Assembly (NCBI RefSeq): GCF_011397635.1
Contig: NC_064760.1
Location: 27,688,856-27,752,855, forward strand
Source of the DNA: Epinephelus fuscoguttatus
Lineage: Eukaryota > Chordata > Actinopteri > Perciformes > Serranidae
Direction: 5' to 3'
Length of the DNA stretch: 64,000 bases
Made by a program: the position numbers and the translations under genes. Below the pieces are notes generated by a model. It saw only the letters and a program-made list of their open reading frames with translations. It was not told the DNA's origin and did not search any database. Each line of letters opens with the position of its first letter. The stretch's first letter is position 1. This document shows positions 23,404 to 40,177 of this stretch, in pieces.

Positions 23404-26207
23404 CTTATAAAAGACTGAAGACATTTTGTTTCAAACTAATTAATCTTAATATCTCAGGCCCATAAGAGGCTTTGAGGAAATGTGTCTCCACTGTTGAAAT
23501 GTATTTCCTTCATACCATTTGTGAGTTTGATCATAAAGCAGTCACAGGTTTGATTTGGGGTGCTCCATAACAGTGACATCGGGACATACTCAGTCTCTAG
23601 TAAGACATTTATTATGGCAGTCCAAAGTTAGGCACAAGCAATGCATGTTGTTTGAATCAACCTGTAGTGACCAAGCAGTTTGTTGCATTGCGTCAAGCCA
23701 TGCACACAAGCAGGCCGGTATCTCTTAAAGAATCCCCTGGTTATAAATGCTGCACACCTGCAGGTAGTTCAGACACATCTGCTCTTTTGTATTAGCTCCT
23801 AAATGGCGCTTTATATACCAGAAGTTGGGTATTGGTACAGTTCTTAGTTACACCAGTTCAAAGTATTAGCTGTAAATAAGCTTGTAAAAATAATTTTAAA
23901 TCATACTTTGTATCAGTGAATTGGTTTTGGATTGTAAATTATCTCATAAGAAGATTAGGGTCATTTTTGCCACAGCTACTCTCTACCAGAGCATCCCTAA
24001 ATTTGCTGTTAAAGAAATAGGTGGTTTCAGTGTACACAGCAGAATTATTAAGAGATTGAGATGTCCAGAGGATGTAGGACATTAATTGGTTTGCCATTTA
24101 CAGTGTGACTTCTACTCTCCGTTTGGTGCACCTGAAAGAAACAGACTACTGTTGTGGAGTGGCATATACCATGAAAACTCTCAGTGTGCTGAATTGTTTC
24201 ACAAAATAAAATGTACAGACAGGAAAGATAATTCAAACCAGGCTACTTTGGCAAAATGTGTATGTTTATTTTGGAATCATATACCATCTTATTTTCTTGA
24301 TCATTAAAAATTATTGAATCGTATTCATACAAGAAATTGGGGATGTCTCAATATTGGTAGTAGATATGGGTTTATATCAAGTTCTTGGCATGTGAATATC
24401 CCCACCTCAAAAATACTAACAGGCATGACATGTCAGAAAAAGAATATACTTGCTTTTGACTTTTCCCCCCAAATGTAAGGGTGTTTATTTTTTAATGTGC
24501 AACAATGATTTCTCAATCAATTTGTCCTGTCATCCATCAGGTCTGATTTCTTTATTTTTCCACTCCCACATTGAGTTGTCTTAAATTATTGACTGATGAA
24601 TTAAGTTCTCTAAGCTGGTCTTGGCATAGATTGAAATGACCAGAAATTGTGTTAAAATAAAATGTCAACTCAAACCAGAATAGAGGTCCACCTCAATGTA
24701 CAAGTGAGAACTTAAGTTATTAATCCAAAGCTTTGAGTGTCAGACATTAACCAAGTCTGAACAAAGGTCACATCATTGTCCTTCTGTCTAAGTAAGGCTC
24801 CAGTAGAAGTCAAGATGCTCACCCACTGTGCCCTTCTGCCCCATGAGCAGATGCTCCATACCAGTGTGCAATACATGCTAAAATGAAAGTAGGGAAATAC
24901 AAACCAAGATATAAATGTATGCTGTTGTTAAAACTGTTAATGTTAATGGCTAAAATCTTAAATGAAGACTTATTACCTTTTTAAAATGTGTTGAAGTTAT
25001 TTTATTTTATTTAGTTCTGTAGCTTTTAATAGCACTGTCGAACAGAAACACTGGCTAAAGGAAGAAAAGGGCATCACAGTTAATGCCATCATGTCAAGTT
25101 TCTTGTTCCACTGTTAGATGTCCTTGCCACAATTATTACTTCCCTTTGTGGGACATAACAGTTTGAATGCAAGACATTGTCATTGTGAAATACCATAAAC
25201 ATGTAAATGAAATGTATGTTCCCTCTTAGGCCATTCTTTAGTTTTGGCCTTGTTCTGTGACCCACCCAGTGCAGTATGTTAACTGGGTGTTAAATGAAAC
25301 TAACCGCTGAATTAAACAATTGTTATGCTAAAAAAAATGCATTGCAGGTATGCCTTCTGTACACTATCGTGGTGTTGGATTATTAGTTGCACACATTATT
25401 AGTTATTATTACCTTTATCTTAAATATTCAGCAGTTACAACATACTTTTATTTTCATTTTGCTTGGATCTGACATATTTTTCCTTTACCACTGCATATTT
25501 AGGCTTTTTTTTCCCACCTATATTCAATTAAATGCAGTGAAAAGGAGACAATATTTAATGTTCAAACTAATAAACTTTGTTTTGGTAAATATAGTCATTC
25601 TGAATTTGATGCATGCCACATCCAACATCCAGCCTTCCACAAAAAAAGTTTCTTTTAACAATCTGTTTCCTAAATCACTGTATTCTGTTTTCATGTAGAT
25701 TTTACACAGCATCACAACTTATTTTGAAATCAGGGTTGTGTCACTCACATGCACCTTTTAAAGTTGACCCCGTCTGCATTGCAAGCAGAGCATGGTTAGT
25801 GTTCACTTCCCCTTTTATTAGCATGAAAGAGCCCATCCATTGGGCTCTTTATCACATTACACTTACACATATATGTAAGCATACATGATGCATTAGTCCA
25901 CTGACACTGGGACAGAGAAGTGTTATCCTCAGCACCTCCTGCTGGTAGGATCTGGGGAAAAATTCCCATTCATTCCCCAGCTGACAAATAAAATACAAAG
26001 CTTATGTTGTGTGCTCTCAGGTATGATCTCTGTTACAGGCAGACGTCGAGAAAGTGTCGCAGACAAAAAAATGTTTTGTAAATGTGTCCACTTGTGCCCC
26101 CTTTTGTCATTTCTCGGTGCTTTTACCTTTAATAGTGTCGCAGCAGATATCACTAGTTCACAGTCCACGGAGGTAGGAAAACAAGGAAGTACCAGTCTGA
26201 GGCAGTG
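23404..26207 (+). other. rlim 3' UTR and rlim-glod5 intergenic DNA
   Basis: AT-rich DNA without a coding exon. AATAAA signals at 24205-24210 and 24656-24661 are candidate polyadenylation sites for rlim, so the UTR is probably at least 0.8 kb. The glod5 promoter should lie in the last few hundred bases, but no clear core element is seen. Confidence 0.55.
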
Positions 26208-29368
<3,161 letters not shown>

Positions 29369-30502
29369 CATAACTGAACATTAAAGAGGCATGGAGAGTG
29401 AGTATCAGAGGAATCAGTAGCTTGAAGGATGTGATAGTGTGTGGCTGTTGTAAGGTGCATTTTAAAGAACAAAAGGGGAAACTGAGGTCACACAGGTTGT
29501 CCTGACGTAAGAAGCCAAATGAACAGACAGAGAGCGTAACGGAGCCTCACTATTATAGGCTGGGGACACTGGCTCAGGTATTACCAGGGGAATGGATGGA
29601 TTTCTGAACGAGCCTACCAGGCATAGGCCCGGGGGCCCAAAGTGTCACCTGCAAAATGCCACTCAAATTAACATGTGCCAACCAGGAAGAGACTCAAAAA
29701 GACCACAAAGAAATGCAAAGGAACTGCAAAGACGTACAAAATAATTACAAAATAGGAAAAACAACCACAGAGAGATACAAAGCGACCAAAAAAAGTAAAA
29801 AAAAAAAAACAAAAACAAAAACTCAAAGACACAAAAAACAACAACAAAACATAAGAGAAAACTACCACAAAGTCTGTGTCTATGTAGGAGAGATGAAGGG
29901 CCTTTTGTGTGTTTGTGCCCATGAGCTTGTTATCTCATAATCTGCCCATGACCAGAAACCACTTATCAGCATCCTTTGCAACAGTGAAATTCAAAGCAGT
30001 AAGATGAAAATAAACCGCAGGACTTTGTCTAACACATAGATAGGCTACATGCATGGATTTATGCTCTCGGAGGAGATTGCATATGTTAAGTCAAATGGAC
30101 AGTTATCAGAAAAAGATAAGCTAATATGCAAAATCTGACCTGTGTGTTCTCTAATTCCACAGACTTGAACTTCCCGCTGCTGGGACACATCGTGTCTAAT
30201 GCAAAAACAGTGTAACGACATAATAAGCTCCGCACACTAACACCACTGAGCCTAACAACGTAGCCCAAATATAGGATCATTAAGTACATTTTCTCTGTAG
30301 TGAATATTCCCGTCTTCTGTTGGCACTTCCTCATTATTTTTCCTGAATGTTGACATAAGATGCACAGAAGAGCTACAGATACGTTTCACTGTCCTCTCTG
30401 AATTCGCGCCCACTCACCATCACAGTCATGCCTTCATGATCTGTTTCTATAAGCGACAAGATGACACCACCGATGACCCAGTTAATAGCTCTGCCTACGC
30501 TG

Positions 30503-30880
30503 CAGAGATGGGGGACTCGAGCCACATGACTTGACTCGAGTCGCAAATATGATGACTTGAGACTTGCTTGACTAACGTTGATAAAAGACTCGATTTGACT
30601 TTGACTTGAGACAGAAGACTGGAAAGGACTTGGCTTTAATTCAATATGAAAGGCACGCTAAACATCATTGGGCATCACTTCTGTTTACTTTCAACAATGT
30701 TATCAAACACAATGGAGCTGACTTGCTTGACCTGAGTAATGACTCAACTTGCTTGCCTTATAGCAGGGACTTGACTTGCTTGATTCTCACCACAACTAAC
30801 TTGGGACTTGCTTGAGACTTGAAGGTAAAGACTTGAGATTTGCTTGTGACTTGCACATGTGTGACTTTCTCCCATGTCTG
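30503..30880. mobile_element. non-autonomous hAT element (MITE), 378 bp
   Basis: The ends are CAGAGATGGG and, reversed, CAGACATGGG, as in hAT transposons. An 8-bp direct repeat, CTACGCTG, flanks it at 30495-30502 and 30881-30888, the hAT target-duplication length. The inverted duplicate near 35650-35665 has CTACGCTG only once with nothing inserted, so the empty site is visible. The inside is built of GACTTGAGACTTGCTTGA-like words and encodes no transposase. Confidence 0.93.
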
Positions 30881-31121
30881 CTACGCTGTAACCTGTGTGT
30901 GAGATGCTTTATAGGATGAAAAGAGTTACTGGACGAGGAGAGGGAAAGGACATTTCATCATTTCCTAAATGTAAACCTGAACACTGGGGTTTGGGGTCAA
31001 AAGCAGTTGTATGGAAACTCCATCTATCTCACAGCTATAGGCGTGGGCACTCTATGGACTCTTTAGATGTCTTAGGTTGCACCGCTATTGTGTCGTCTTG
31101 TTTGCTGTGGGTGGAGATAGA

Positions 31122-31301
31122 ATTATTTTTTTTAAAGATTTTTTTTTGCCTTTAATGGACAGGACAGGTAAGTGTGAAGGAGGGGGAGAGAGAGGGGATG
31201 ACATGTAGGAAAGGGCCATAGGCTGGATTTGAACCTGGGGCGCTGCGGCAACAGCCTTGTACATGGGACGCCTGTTTTACCCACTAAGTCACCGCCGCCC
31301 C
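31122..31301 (-). mobile_element. tRNA-derived SINE on the minus strand
   Basis: Read on the - strand it begins GGGGCGGCGGTGACTTAGTG, has a B-box-like GGTTCAAATCC, and ends in an AAAAAAAAATCTTTAAAAAA tail. Flanks are GGAGATAGA (31113-31121) and GGAGACAGA (31302-31310), a 9-bp duplication with one change. The inverted duplicate at about 35400-35420 has a single uninterrupted site, so this inserted after the duplication or was never in the other arm. Confidence 0.88.
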
Positions 31302-31396
31302 GGAGACAGACTTTTAAAACTGTATGCCTGTCATTCATTCTTGTTGTAGTTGAATTCCCCCCCCCTTATCGTTAAGTGTCCCAATACATGTGAAGT

Positions 31397-32594
<1,198 letters not shown>

Positions 32595-32915
32595 ACATTA
32601 TTATCACATACTATAATATGACATTTTTAATTATATTTTTATCACATACTATATTATGACATTTTTATAACATACTATACTGTGACATTTTTAATTACAT
32701 TTTTATTACATACTATACTATGACAATTTTAATTACATTTTAATCATATAATGTACTTTGACTTTGTCAATTATATTTTTATAACATACTATAACATTTT
32801 TTTATGACTTTTTTGTGACATACTATATTATGACATTTTTGAATGATATTTTCATGACATGCTTTACTTTGACATTTCTTATGACATTTTCATGGCATAC
32901 TATACTATTTCATGA
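32595..32915 (+). repeat. AT-rich minisatellite at the end of segment A'
   Basis: A degenerate tandem array built from ATCACATACTATACTGTGAC alternating with ATTTTTAATTAC-like words. The same array lies at 36816-37016 and 40178-40457, and in the opposite orientation at about 40876-41155. The units differ from one another by several changes and there are no unique spacers, so it is not a CRISPR array. Confidence 0.85.
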
Positions 32916-35321
32916 GCTATAACTCACTTTCCCAGGAACAGCTTAGAAACACCTGGATCAATAGGTTCTTGTGAAATGTAAATCATTTAAAATCATGTAG
33001 ATTATCTGAAGTCCTCTTTTTGTGATAAACATTCTTGTGTCCCTCAGTTGAAAGTAACGCTAAATTTGCAGAGTAAGAAAAGTCAACAAGTACCTACTAT
33101 GCATACAAAAGTCAGATAAAGGTGCTTTTCTTTTTCAAGTGTGTTCATATGGAGTGCAAACAAGAACGGGCAGCCATGTTTTTTAATGTGGAGCAGTGCT
33201 GGGAAAAGAGTGCTGTTTTCCTCATTCCAGTCTGTGGTCCTTAAGTTAATGTTTGGAAATAAGTCTGCACAGGAAGTGGCCTTGGAAACACGTGGACTCT
33301 GTTTCGTGCACCTGCCCAGCTCATGTCCAGCTCTGCCTGGGACACAGGGAAACCAACATACCTAAGCCCTGTCTGGACAGGCCTGTGTTTGTTGACACAG
33401 CTAAATCTGCAAAGAAGAGCTTTGTAAAGTCTCGATAAAAGTTAATAAAGTACCAAAGAAGAAGGCCACATTAAGTTTATTATTGAAGAGAGTTGAACAG
33501 TCTAAAAGCAGCAGTTAGGTTCAGAATACAGTAGAAGGACATGCACTGTGTTGAAGTAATTTACATTTGTAATTTATCAACTTTGCACTCATCTCACAGA
33601 AATAACACAACTTTTTTTTTTAAACAACAATTTTTTATACACTTTTCTCTGTAATTCCACCTTCATTATCCTCTGGAAATGTGATCCATAAAACTTAAAG
33701 TTAAGTTTTATAACATTTTGAAATGATGGACCTACAATCAGGATCAGCAAGGTACAAAGAGGCCAATGTTGGTGAAGCTGTAGAAAATGCAACCCAAATG
33801 CCAAAGTAACGTTGACTTGGCATTGTAAATTTTTGCAAACCGCTGATTCATTACATTTGTACGTAACATGTGGTTAGGTTTGGGCACTAAAACCACTTGG
33901 TTTTGGTTAGGAAAAGTGTTTTTGGCTTAAAATACCCGATTCCAGTGGCACAATCCTGACTGGAAATGCAGCAATGTTTTGGTAAAAAACAACTTTTCAT
34001 GGCATCCCCTGGTGGAGAAGCACCAACAAGTCACTTAAAGACACATTGAGTGGCTAAAAAGCTGCTAATAATGCAGTGATAACTCAGTAAAAACAACTGA
34101 TTTTGATTTTTGGTCTTGAACAATGGTTTGCAGCTTGGCAGGCATCTCGCCTAAAGGTGTCACACCATCCATCATCCTCTTGTACTCCTGATGACAAAAT
34201 TGGCTCATATACTATGTCACTTAAGAAACGCTGATGTGATACATATGAAATGTGCAAACGTAATATGGTTTGCATGAATATGAAATGCCACCGTTTTCCT
34301 CTGGCGACTGCAGAGGACATTCAACTAACTGTGCAAAACTGCACAACTACTGTGTGTGTGTGTGTGTGTGTGTGTTGAATGATGACACCTTTTGTTATTA
34401 CTAGCAAAGTTTAACTGCACATTACAGACTATTATGCTTTGTTCTATATCCATAGCTTTTCGATAAAGAAAAAAGACACCTTTTACTTTCTTAGCGAGAG
34501 AACAAAATATAAACAGATGACTACAAGGGTCCACAGGTTAGGTTACAACTATAATATGTCCTTTCATCTCAATTACCAGAGAGCTTAAAAACAAAATGTG
34601 TGCAGTTCTTCTTGCTGCTAAACATTTTGGCCCATGTTTTGTTTCTTATTCATAATGAAAATACAGCACTGAATGAATACAGGTCATCACCAATGGAGAA
34701 AATGACATCAGCTGTATTAATGCTGTATATAAGCATACGGAGACATGGCCGTAGCCAGCTATGAGGTCACCAAGGTCCGGACCTCTGTAACAATTTCAAA
34801 GAAAAAAAAATAGAAGAAGCCCAGAACAACATGGTAAACATATTAACACACCGGACAGCCTGTGAATACAGCGGTAAGGAACCAGTAGAACTGTGATAGA
34901 GTGTGATAATATACTTGTCATAGAACAAATAATAAAATCTGTCACAGTAATGTGACTAATTTGGGGTAATAATAAAATAAGGAAACTATGAGAAGAAGGA
35001 AACAAGCACTAAATACACTGCAGCAGCCAGGCAATGGGAGGGAATGTGTTTATATAGGGAGGATTGTAGTATGGTTACACAGGAGTGGTCCATTACTAGG
35101 AAAGTTTTTGCGAGGATACTTCCTGCATTCCTGTGTCTTATCATAAGGAAAGATTCCCATGGTAATTATTGACATACCCAAACCCAATCGCCCATGCAGT
35201 AAATAAAACATGAGCTCATAGATTCATTTGAATCCCAAGTGTGGTAAATGAATACAAAAGGCCCTGGGCAGCTAAAAATATCCCCTTAGGTGTAAAAGTG
35301 TATCTTGACCTGAAGGCTTTT
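32916..35321. other. DNA between the direct and inverted duplicates, no gene seen
   Basis: About 2.4 kb without a recognisable exon. It holds a short GT tract at about 34350-34375. The open frames here are short and carry no known domain. Confidence 0.55.
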
Positions 35322-36815
35322 TATTGGGAGACTTAGCAATAAGGGGGGGGGGGGGGGTATTCAACCACAACAAGAATGAATAACTGACATACAGTTTTAA
35401 AAGTCTATCTCCACCCACAGCAAACAAGACGACACAATAGCGGTGCAACCTCAGACATCTAAAGAGTTCCTAGAGTGTCTACGCCTGTAGCTGTGAGATA
35501 GATGGAGTTTCCATACAACAGTGGCTAAACAGGCTGCTTTTGTGCCAGTAAACCCCAGTGTTCAGGTTTACCTGTAGGAAATGGTGAAATGTCCTTTCCC
35601 TCTCCTCGTCCAGTAACTCTTTTCATCAGCTTCTCACACACAGGTTACAGCGTAGGCAGAGCTATTAACTGGGTCATCGGTGGTGTCATCTTGTCGCTTA
35701 TAGAAACAGATCATGAAGGCATGATTGTGATGGTGAGTTGGCGCGAATTCAGAGGGGACAGTGAAATGTATCTGTAGCTCTTCTGTGCATCTTATGTCAA
35801 CATTCAGGAAAAATAATGAGGAAGTGCCAACAGAAGACGGGAATATTCACTACAGAGAAAATGTACTTAATGATCCTATATTTGGGCTACGTTGTTAGGC
35901 TCAGTGGTGTTAGTGTGCAGAGCTTATTATGTCGTTACACTGTTTTTGCATTAGACACGATGTGTCCCAGCAGCGGGAAGTTCAAGTCTGTGGAATTAGA
36001 GAACACACAGGTCAGATTTTGCATATTAGCTTATCTTTTTCTGTTAACTCTCCATTTGACTTAACATATGCAATCTCCTCCGAGAGCATAAAGCCATGCA
36101 TGTAGCCTATCTATGTGTTGAGACAAAGTCTTGCTGTTTATTTTCATCTTACTGCTTTGAATTTCACTGTTGCAAAGGATGCTGATAAGTGGTTTCTGGT
36201 CATGGGCAGATTATGAGATAACAAGCTCATGGGCACAAACACACAAAAGGCCCTTCATCTCTCCTACATAGACACAGACTTTGTGGTAGTTTTCTCTTAT
36301 GTTTTGTTGTTGTTTTTTGTGTCTTTGAATTTATTTGTTTTTTTTACTTTTTTTGGTCGCTTTGTATCTCTCTGTGGTTGTTTTTCCTATTTTGTAATTA
36401 TTTTGTACGTCTTTGCAGTTCCTTTGCATCTCTTTGTGGTCTTTTTGAGTCTCTTCCTGGTTGGCACATGTTAATTTGAGTGGCATTTTGCAGGTGACAC
36501 TTTGGGCCCCTGGGCCTATGCCTGGTAGGCTCGTTCAGAAATCCATCCATTCCCCTGGTAATACCTGAGCCAGTGTCCCCAGCCTATAATAGTGAGGCTC
36601 CGTTACTCTCTCTGTCTGTTCATTTGGCTTCTTACTCCTCCCTCTTCTCCTGCAGGCACACTGTAGGTCGCGTCAGGACAACCTGTGTGACCTCAGTTTC
36701 CCCTTTTGTTCTTTAAAATGCACCTTACAACAGCCACACACTACCACATCCTTCAAGCTACTGATTCCTCTGATACTCACTCTCCATGCCTCTTTAATGT
36801 TCAGTTATGCATTAA
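35322..36815 (-). repeat. segment B', second arm of the inverted duplication
   Basis: Reverse-complement copy of 29364-31386 that lacks the hAT MITE and the SINE present there. It therefore preserves both empty insertion sites. Its left border is near a run of G at about 35343-35358, and its right border (ATGCATTAA) joins the minisatellite at 36816. Confidence 0.85.
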
Positions 36816-37016
36816 TCGCATGGTATACCGTGACATTTTGAATTACATTTCTATAACATACTATACCGTGACATTTTTAATTACATTTTTATAATATAAA
36901 AATCCTATGACATTTTTAATGACATTATTATCACATACTATACTGTGACATTTTTAATGACATTTTTATCACATACTATACTGTGACATTTTTAATGACA
37001 TTTTCATAACATAGTA
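36816..37016 (+). repeat. minisatellite at the end of segment B'
   Basis: Same tandem units as at 32595-32915 (CACATACTATACTGTGACAT). It is interrupted on its right by a Tc1 element inserted at a TA within ATAGTATA. Confidence 0.85.
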
Positions 37017-37018
37017 TA

Positions 37019-38646
37019 CAGTGGTGGAAAAAAGTTTTCGGACACCCCATGCATTTGTGAAATATTGCATTAAGAATCACTCTTAGGTCTTCAAGTGCAA
37101 TTTCTTTTAGTACAGTCACAGCCAAAATACTAAATAAATCCTAAAAAAGCCATTAAAAACTTAAAATTGATTGGTTCCATAAAAATACATAAGAAATTTT
37201 GAGTATTGGGTCATTTTGGTACCAGTGATGAAGGTCGTTCTTTTTATTAAAAGACACAATTTTTGTTGCTAAGCTTCATGTCTACATAAAGCCAGCACAT
37301 TTGAAAGTTCTTCAGACACAAAAATGGCTAAAACAAGGAACCTAACGCAGGAAACACGCCTGAAGATAAAGATTCTCAGCCAGGAAGGGTACAGCTGCCA
37401 CCAGATAGCCAGGAAGTGCAGATGCAGTCCTTCAGCAGTTGGATACACTCTGCAGAAATACAGACGAACCAACAGCTTGGAAGACAAACCAAGATCTGGG
37501 CATCCAAGGGTTTCTTCAGCAAGAAATGACCGCATCCTGATCCGCATGTGCAGGCAAAACTGCCGAATGGCATCACAGGAGCTTCAGCAGCAGTGGTCAA
37601 ACCAAACTGGTGTCCAGTGTTCCACCCACACTGTACGTGGCCGACTTTTAGATCATGGCTTAAGGTCCTACAAGGCTACCAAGAAGCCCCTGATCAATGA
37701 GAGACAGAGGTTAGCCCGCGCCGTTGGGCCCAGGCACACAAGAACTGGACAGCCAGGAATTGGAAGAAGATTTTGTGGTCAGATGAGTCCAGTTTCCAGC
37801 TTTATCTTCCTCCTACTAATGTGAGGGTACGCAGAAGGCCAGGTGAAGCATTATCTCCAGCATGTACAGTACCTACTGTCAAGCATGGTGGAGGCAGTAT
37901 CATGGTTTGGGGATGCATGAGTGCTGCTGGTGTTGGTCATCTCACTGTCTGTGATGGCACATTGAACTCTACCAAGTATTGTACCATTCTCGAAACCCAC
38001 ATGCTCCCTTCTGCGCGTGCTCTGTTCCGTCGAGGTAAAAACTGGATGTTTCAACAAGATAATGCCCCTTGCCACACATCCAAGGCCAGTAGAGCTTGGC
38101 TGCAGGAGCACAGTATCCAGGTCTTAGAGTGGCCAGCTCAATCCCCAGACATGAGCCCCATTGAAAATCTGTGGTGGATTATCAAAAGGTCTGTTTCAAA
38201 GCATAAACCAAAGAATTTAGAAGAATTAAAAGCAGTAATTCAAGAAGAATGGGACAAGATTACCCCTCAACATGGTGAAAGGCTCGTGGGGAACATGCCA
38301 GCCAGGATTAGAGCTCTACTACGTGCCAGTGGCAGGACTACTAAATATTAATTTGATGATGTGATGGTTTATTTATTTTTTGTTCAGTTTTGAACACATT
38401 CTCTGTTATTTGTTGACTTTGATACCTACAATGTTGAGAACTGACATATTGAAACTGTCAAGAATTTAGTTTTGTTAGTTTTTCTTGTAAACAATAAACA
38501 AAAAAATATAATTTGTATTTGTTTGTATCTGTCTAATGCAGCCACACCTTTTGAAACACAAAAAAGATTTTTCCACAAATATTTCATGATAATATTTGAG
38601 ATTGTGTAAAATTTTAAGGGTGTCCGAAAACTTTTTTCCACCACTG
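37019..38646 (+). mobile_element. Tc1-like DNA transposon with near-intact transposase
   Basis: A 1.6-kb element with inverted ends starting CAGTGGTGGAAAAAAG (about 29 bp, ending near GGACACCC) and TA at both borders (37017-37018 and 38647-38648). It encodes a Tc1-family transposase on the + strand. The pre-insertion sequence is visible at a related site near 40447-40460, where the minisatellite runs into ACTTAAGCAA without an insert. Confidence 0.95.
37324..38351 (+). pseudogene. Tc1-like transposase, one frameshift
   Basis: The N-terminal part (MAKTRNLTQETRLKIKILSQ, then a helix-turn-helix with HQIARKCRCSPSAVGY and a GRPR-like SGHPRVSS) lies in one frame to about 37730. The catalytic part continues in another frame as HKNWTARNWKKILWSDESSF. 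The DDE triad is present: Asp in WSDESSF, Asp in QQDNAPCHTS and Glu in SPDMSPIENLWW. A single shift near 37727-37733 separates the halves. The copy therefore looks inactive, but the catalytic residues and both ends are intact, which points to modest age. Confidence 0.93.
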
Positions 38647-38802
38647 TACTTAAGCAACATCACACGAGAGGGAGTGATGTTGTACTGTGATATCGTCACG
38701 GCTGTGATTCGGTCGTAGGCACGAGGCCGCAAGGCCGCAATAAACAAGGCTGATTAAGAAATGTTGAAAAATGAGGACAAAATAGCTAATTTAAGCATTT
38801 TA

Positions 38803-38803
38803 T

Positions 38804-38841
<38 letters not shown>

Positions 38842-39124
38842 TTTATTTATAAAGCCCAATATATATCACAAATCACAATTTGCCTCACAGGGCTTTACAG
38901 CATACGACATCCCTCTGTCCTTTGGAACCTCACAGCGGATAAGGAAAAACTCCCCAAAAAAACCCTTTAACGGGGAAAAAAAAACTGTAGAAACCTCAGG
39001 AAGAGCAACTGAGGAGGGATCCCTCTTCCAGGGCGGACAGACGTGCAATAGATGTTGTACAGAACAGATCAGCATAATAAATTAACAGTAATCCGTATGA
39101 CACAATGAGACAGAGACAGAGAGA

Positions 39125-39175
<51 letters not shown>
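38803..39175 (+). repeat. nested fish interspersed repeat with CAAT and GA simple repeats
   Basis: A CAAT tetranucleotide run (about 38807-38841) leads into a conserved body (CACAATTTGCCTCACAGGGC, GGATCCCTCTTCCAGG) and ends in a GA run at about 39113-39172. This arrangement is met repeatedly in percomorph intergenic DNA. No coding capacity. Confidence 0.7.
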
Positions 39176-39176
<1 letters not shown>

Positions 39177-39539
39177 GGACAGATGGTAATGACAGTAGCT
39201 TACAACAACATTATTGAAAGTAATAATATTATCATTATAGTTCTGGCTACTGTGGTACAATATGTTGAAAGTATGTATTAATATCTGGCAGTATACATGT
39301 GTGACAATAGTCATATGTGTATAATAACAGTAGAAGTATGACTACTGACTAATGATGGCAGCAGCAGCAGGAGGCATCTGGCAGGACCAAGGCAGCAGCA
39401 CAACCACACACGTCACGCTGTCCAGGCACCGCTGCGATACGAGTTAATCTGAGAGACAGTGGAGCACAAAGGCTCCGGAGAAGAAGCCGAGTTAGTGACA
39501 TCCAGAATGGCCGAGTTAGCAAGATGCAGTAATGGAATA

Positions 39540-39570
<31 letters not shown>

Positions 39571-39675
39571 AGGTGCCCGGTGTATTGCTGTATTTGTCTT
39601 CCGCCAACAAAAATAGTTCCCTCAGGACTCCGCTGTCACCGTTGCTATGTAACGCAGACATGGTGCGCCAGGCAC

Positions 39676-39954
39676 TTACTCTTTACACACATTTATCTGC
39701 ATGTTTTCATTAACTGTGCAGCCGGTGAAATAAATCTCTGGTGACTGCATGGTGGACTGTGGCTTCACAGGCACAGCCGACTCTGCCTTCTGATCTGACA
39801 GTATGTTGCTTTTCTCCAAGTCATTGAGCTCTGCTGATGAAACACTGACAAACCTGGATGTGTGTTCAGATGGATTGAGCTTCTCCTCTCCCTCATCTTC
39901 CTCTGATGACCATTCATAGTTCAATTCAAAACTTATGTTAGGAAATAAATCCAT
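39676..39954 (-). CDS. 92-codon frame, possibly the first exon of a Crypton-type recombinase
   Basis: The frame encodes an acidic leader (WSSEEDEGEEK) followed by RFVSVSSAELNDLEKSN. The latter resembles the N-terminal part of the Crypton-derived tyrosine-recombinase (DUF3504/ZMYM-like) proteins of fish. It then runs into TMQSPEIYFTGCTVNENMQI, which looks like the far C-terminal region of such proteins. If so, the element is an internal-deletion derivative with no catalytic domain. The likeness is from memory and weak; it may be spurious. Confidence 0.3.
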   Translation of the reverse strand: MDLFPNISFELNYEWSSEEDEGEEKLNPSEHTSRFVSVSSAELNDLEKSNILSDQKAESAVPVKPQSTMQSPEIYFTGCTVNENMQINVCKE

Positions 39955-40177
39955 ATTTTTGGCTGTTTGACAGCGGATGAATTAATTAACCTACAACACA
40001 ACTGCTGACCTAACTGACACTAACCGTCAGTTTTGATTTGATTGTTGATTGCAATCAGCTGTGAGGCGGAGTGATACATACACAGTGAAATAACCGTGAT
40101 GTTGTACTCCAATATCATCACGGTTTTACTGTCTCTCAACCAATCAGATTGCAGGGCCGGAACTAACTGTTGTATTA

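Larger units (their letters stand above)
38649..40177. mobile_element. unclassified interspersed element inserted in the minisatellite
   Basis: It begins CTTAAGCAACATCACACGAG and contains GTGATGTTGTACTGTGATAT near the left end. A similar GTGATGTTGTACTCCAATAT lies near the right end at about 40093, in the same orientation, so the ends are related as direct repeats. Minisatellite lies on both sides. A second copy of the left end is at 40456-40548. Inside are a CAAT tetranucleotide run, a well-known fish repeat with TTTATAAAGCCCAATAT and AACCTCAGGAAGAGCAACTG, two GA tracts and a 92-codon frame on the - strand. The direct end repeats and that frame would fit a Crypton-type element, but I cannot settle the family. 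Confidence 0.45.

Noticed and set aside
29656-30334. Frames repeated in inverted form at 35816-36474
   Set aside because: They look conserved only because the DNA is duplicated. The sequence is A- or T-rich repeat with no domain, so it is not evidence of a gene family.
32595-32915. Tandem array that might be read as a CRISPR
   Set aside because: The units are degenerate and contiguous without unique spacers, and the host is a vertebrate. It is a minisatellite.
33141-33438. Two overlapping frames with Cys-rich peptide
   Set aside because: No family resemblance, no flanking splice signals that extend them, and no support beyond being open.
37269-37600. Open frames opposite the Tc1 transposase
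   Set aside because: They are antisense shadows of the transposase coding region.
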